A stretch of DNA of 64,000 nt from Vibrio sp. VB16 (GTDB taxonomy: Bacteria; Pseudomonadota; Gammaproteobacteria; Enterobacterales; Vibrionaceae). Both the position numbers and the translations under genes were made by a program. Where the stretch lies: contig NZ_CP087591.1 of the NCBI RefSeq assembly GCF_015594925.2, positions 930,001 through 994,000 on the forward strand. The letters run 5' to 3'. Shown here in pieces: positions 62,429-64,000 of this stretch (the first letter of the stretch is position 1; every line of letters starts with the position of its first letter). Under the pieces are notes generated by a model, which searched no databases, was not told the origin of the DNA, and worked only from the letters and a program-made list of their open reading frames with translations.

Positions 62429-64000
62429 CTAATCAATTTTTGGTGGTTGATCAAACGTATGATGAGGGGCAGGGCTAGGGACCGTCCATTCTAGTCCTTC
62501 AGCTCTTTCCCACGGTTTTGCAGGTGCTTTCTCTCCGCCTTTTATGCATTTAATGACGACCCAAAGAAATAGCAACTGTGATAGACCAAATGCGAATCCT
62601 CCGATGGAAACAATCTGATTCACGTCGGCAAATTGGATAGCGTAGTCGGGTATTCGGCGTGGCATACCGGCAAGACCAAGGAAATGCATCGGGAAGAACA
62701 GAATGTTTACCGAGATAAGCGATGTCCAAAAATGCCATAGACTAAGGCGTTGGTTGTACATATTTCCGGTCCATTTTGGTAACCAATAATAGGCCGCTGC
62801 CATGATGGAAAATACGGCACCAGAAACCAGAACATAGTGAAAATGGGCGACCACAAAATAGGTGTCGTGATACTGGAAATCTGCCGGAACAATGGCCAAC
62901 ATCAACCCAGAAAACCCGCCGATGGTGAACAGAACAATGAATGCGATAGCAAACAACATAGGGGTTTCAAAGGTAAGTGAGCCACGCCACATGGTGGCTA
63001 CCCAGTTGAACACTTTCACACCAGTGGGTACCGAAATCAACATGGTGCAATACATAAAAAACAGTTCAGCAAACACGGGCATACCCGTGGTGAACATATG
63101 GTGTGCCCACACTAAAAATGACATCAATGCGATGCTAACGGTCGCGTAGACCATGGAGTTATAGCCAAATAATTTCTTACCAGAGAAAGCGGGAACAATG
63201 GCGGAAACAATGCCAAAAGAAGGTAGGATCATTATGTACACTTCTGGATGACCAAAGAACCAGAAAATATGTTGGAACATGACTGGGTCACCACCCCCAG
63301 CAGCATCAAAGAAGCTGGTGCCAAAGTACTTATCAGTTAATACCATGGTTACCGCACCCGCTAGCACGGGCATAACGGCAATGAGTAGGAAGGCCGTTAT
63401 CAACCATGTCCACACAAACATCGGCATCTTCATTAGTGTCATGCCCGGCGCGCGCATATTGAAAATGGTGACGATAACGTTGATCGCGCCCATGATAGAA
63501 CTGATACCCATAATATGAACCGAGAAAACAAATAATGCGGTGCTATCAGGGCTATAAGTGGTAGAAAGTGGTGCGTAAAATGTCCAACCAAAGTTCGGAC
63601 CGCCGCCTTCAGTAAAAAGCGATGCCAGCAAGATTAAGAATGCGAAAGGTAATATCCAAAAACTGAGATTATTCATGCGAGGTAGCGCCATATCTGGCGC
63701 ACCGATCATCATTGGGATCATCCAATTGGCTAAGCCAGTAAAAGCCGGCATGACGGCACCAAATACCATGATCAGTCCATGCACCGTCGTCATCTGATTG
63801 AAGAAGTTTGGCTCGACAAGTTGTAACCCCGGCTGAAAAAGTTCTGCACGGATCACCATTGCCATCGCACCACCAATGAAGAACATGGTTAGGCTAAAAA
63901 TAAGATAGAGCGTACCTATGTCTTTGTGGTTGGTTGAAAACACCCACCTGGTCCAACCGCTAGGCGCATGATGGATGTCATGGGAGGATGCGGTATCTGA
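62429..64000 (-). CDS. ctaD: Cytochrome c oxidase subunit I (partial, N-terminus outside window)
   Basis: Catalytic subunit of the aa3 cytochrome c oxidase. The reading frame is open to the last base: 523 codons are visible, beginning SDTASSHDIHHAPSGW, so the true start lies beyond 64000 and the GTG at 63943 is internal. Haem and copper ligands are all present: His in MTTVHGLIMV (haem a), WFFGHPEVYIMILP (CuB His and the cross-linked Tyr), AHHMFT (CuB His pair) and FVVAHFHYVLVSG (haem a3 and haem a His). Subunit II (coxB) should lie just outside the window. Confidence 0.97.
   Translation of the reverse strand, partial: SDTASSHDIHHAPSGWTRWVFSTNHKDIGTLYLIFSLTMFFIGGAMAMVIRAELFQPGLQLVEPNFFNQMTTVHGLIMVFGAVMPAFTGLANWMIPMMIGAPDMALPRMNNLSFWILPFAFLILLASLFTEGGGPNFGWTFYAPLSTTYSPDSTALFVFSVHIMGISSIMGAINVIVTIFNMRAPGMTLMKMPMFVWTWLITAFLLIAVMPVLAGAVTMVLTDKYFGTSFFDAAGGGDPVMFQHIFWFFGHPEVYIMILPSFGIVSAIVPAFSGKKLFGYNSMVYATVSIALMSFLVWAHHMFTTGMPVFAELFFMYCTMLISVPTGVKVFNWVATMWRGSLTFETPMLFAIAFIVLFTIGGFSGLMLAIVPADFQYHDTYFVVAHFHYVLVSGAVFSIMAAAYYWLPKWTGNMYNQRLSLWHFWTSLISVNILFFPMHFLGLAGMPRRIPDYAIQFADVNQIVSIGGFAFGLSQLLFLWVVIKCIKGGEKAPAKPWERAEGLEWTVPSPAPHHTFDQPPKID

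Noticed and set aside
63943..63943. GTG at 63943 as the start of ctaD
   Set aside because: The frame is open to base 64000 with typical N-terminal residues of subunit I, so this codon is internal and the gene is cut by the window.
1..64000. CRISPR arrays, rRNA, tRNA genes, transposases or integrases
   Set aside because: I saw no regularly spaced repeats, no tRNA or rRNA sequence and no recombinase gene anywhere in the window.

Overview
The window looks like chromosomal DNA of a marine gammaproteobacterium, most likely a Vibrio or close relative. I base this on an AT-rich composition, Vibrio-like Lpp, Blc, OmpA, YegD, PunR/PunC and HPF proteins, and the mixture of c-di-GMP enzymes, TRAP transporter and aa3 oxidase genes. 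This is inference from the proteins; no rRNA or tRNA marker lies in the window. Both ends cut through genes: a TRAP large permease at base 1 and cytochrome oxidase subunit I at base 64000.

Layout. 1-4300: a DctPQM TRAP transporter (- strand) divergent from a cytoplasmic glycerophosphodiesterase and a GlpR-like repressor, with a paired palindrome between them. 4542-13020: an HPt/HD-GYP protein, then a four-gene operon whose products all carry export signals (TPR-CHAT lipoprotein, transglutaminase-like protein, LPP20-like/DUF4384 protein, LPP20-like lipoprotein), then a decayed second copy of the HPt/HD-GYP gene in direct orientation. 13062-16499: HAD phosphatase, GFA protein, two AHSA1/SRPBCC proteins with an ArsR repressor and two near-identical operators, and an unknown protein. 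16645-23978: a Cus-type copper/silver efflux operon whose CusB carries two CusF-like domains. 24148-26418: punR/punC. 26503-29443: an amino-acid binding protein with a HisC-like aminotransferase and a divergent LysR regulator.

29562-36213: an NMT1-sensor GGDEF-EAL protein, a ribosome hibernation factor, adenosine deaminase, and an accessory-type tryptophanyl-tRNA synthetase preceded by a short leader peptide with tandem Trp codons and mutually exclusive RNA pairings. 36875-43532: a small exported protein, a vWA lipoprotein/ECF sigma/membrane protein operon, an EamA exporter with a broken LysR regulator, and YegD. 43766-50952: GNAT, AraC, Blc, OmpA, an unusual SerA/SerC pair and a small membrane protein. 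51272-57156: L,D-transpeptidase, a CxxCH-sensor GGDEF-EAL protein, DUF1059, an unknown protein, a viroplasmin-type RNase HI and Lpp. 57354-64000: the aa3 cytochrome c oxidase and haem A assembly cluster (ctaB, ctaA, Sco-like, surf1, DUF2909, coxC, ctaG, ctaD).

The two most interesting items are (i) the exported CHAT/transglutaminase/LPP20 operon flanked by direct repeats, which reads as a candidate envelope proteolytic system, and (ii) the tryptophan-codon leader in front of trpS, which reads as a ribosome-mediated attenuator that has no obvious intrinsic terminator and may act on translation. All structures and domain calls were made by eye, without searches or folding software.
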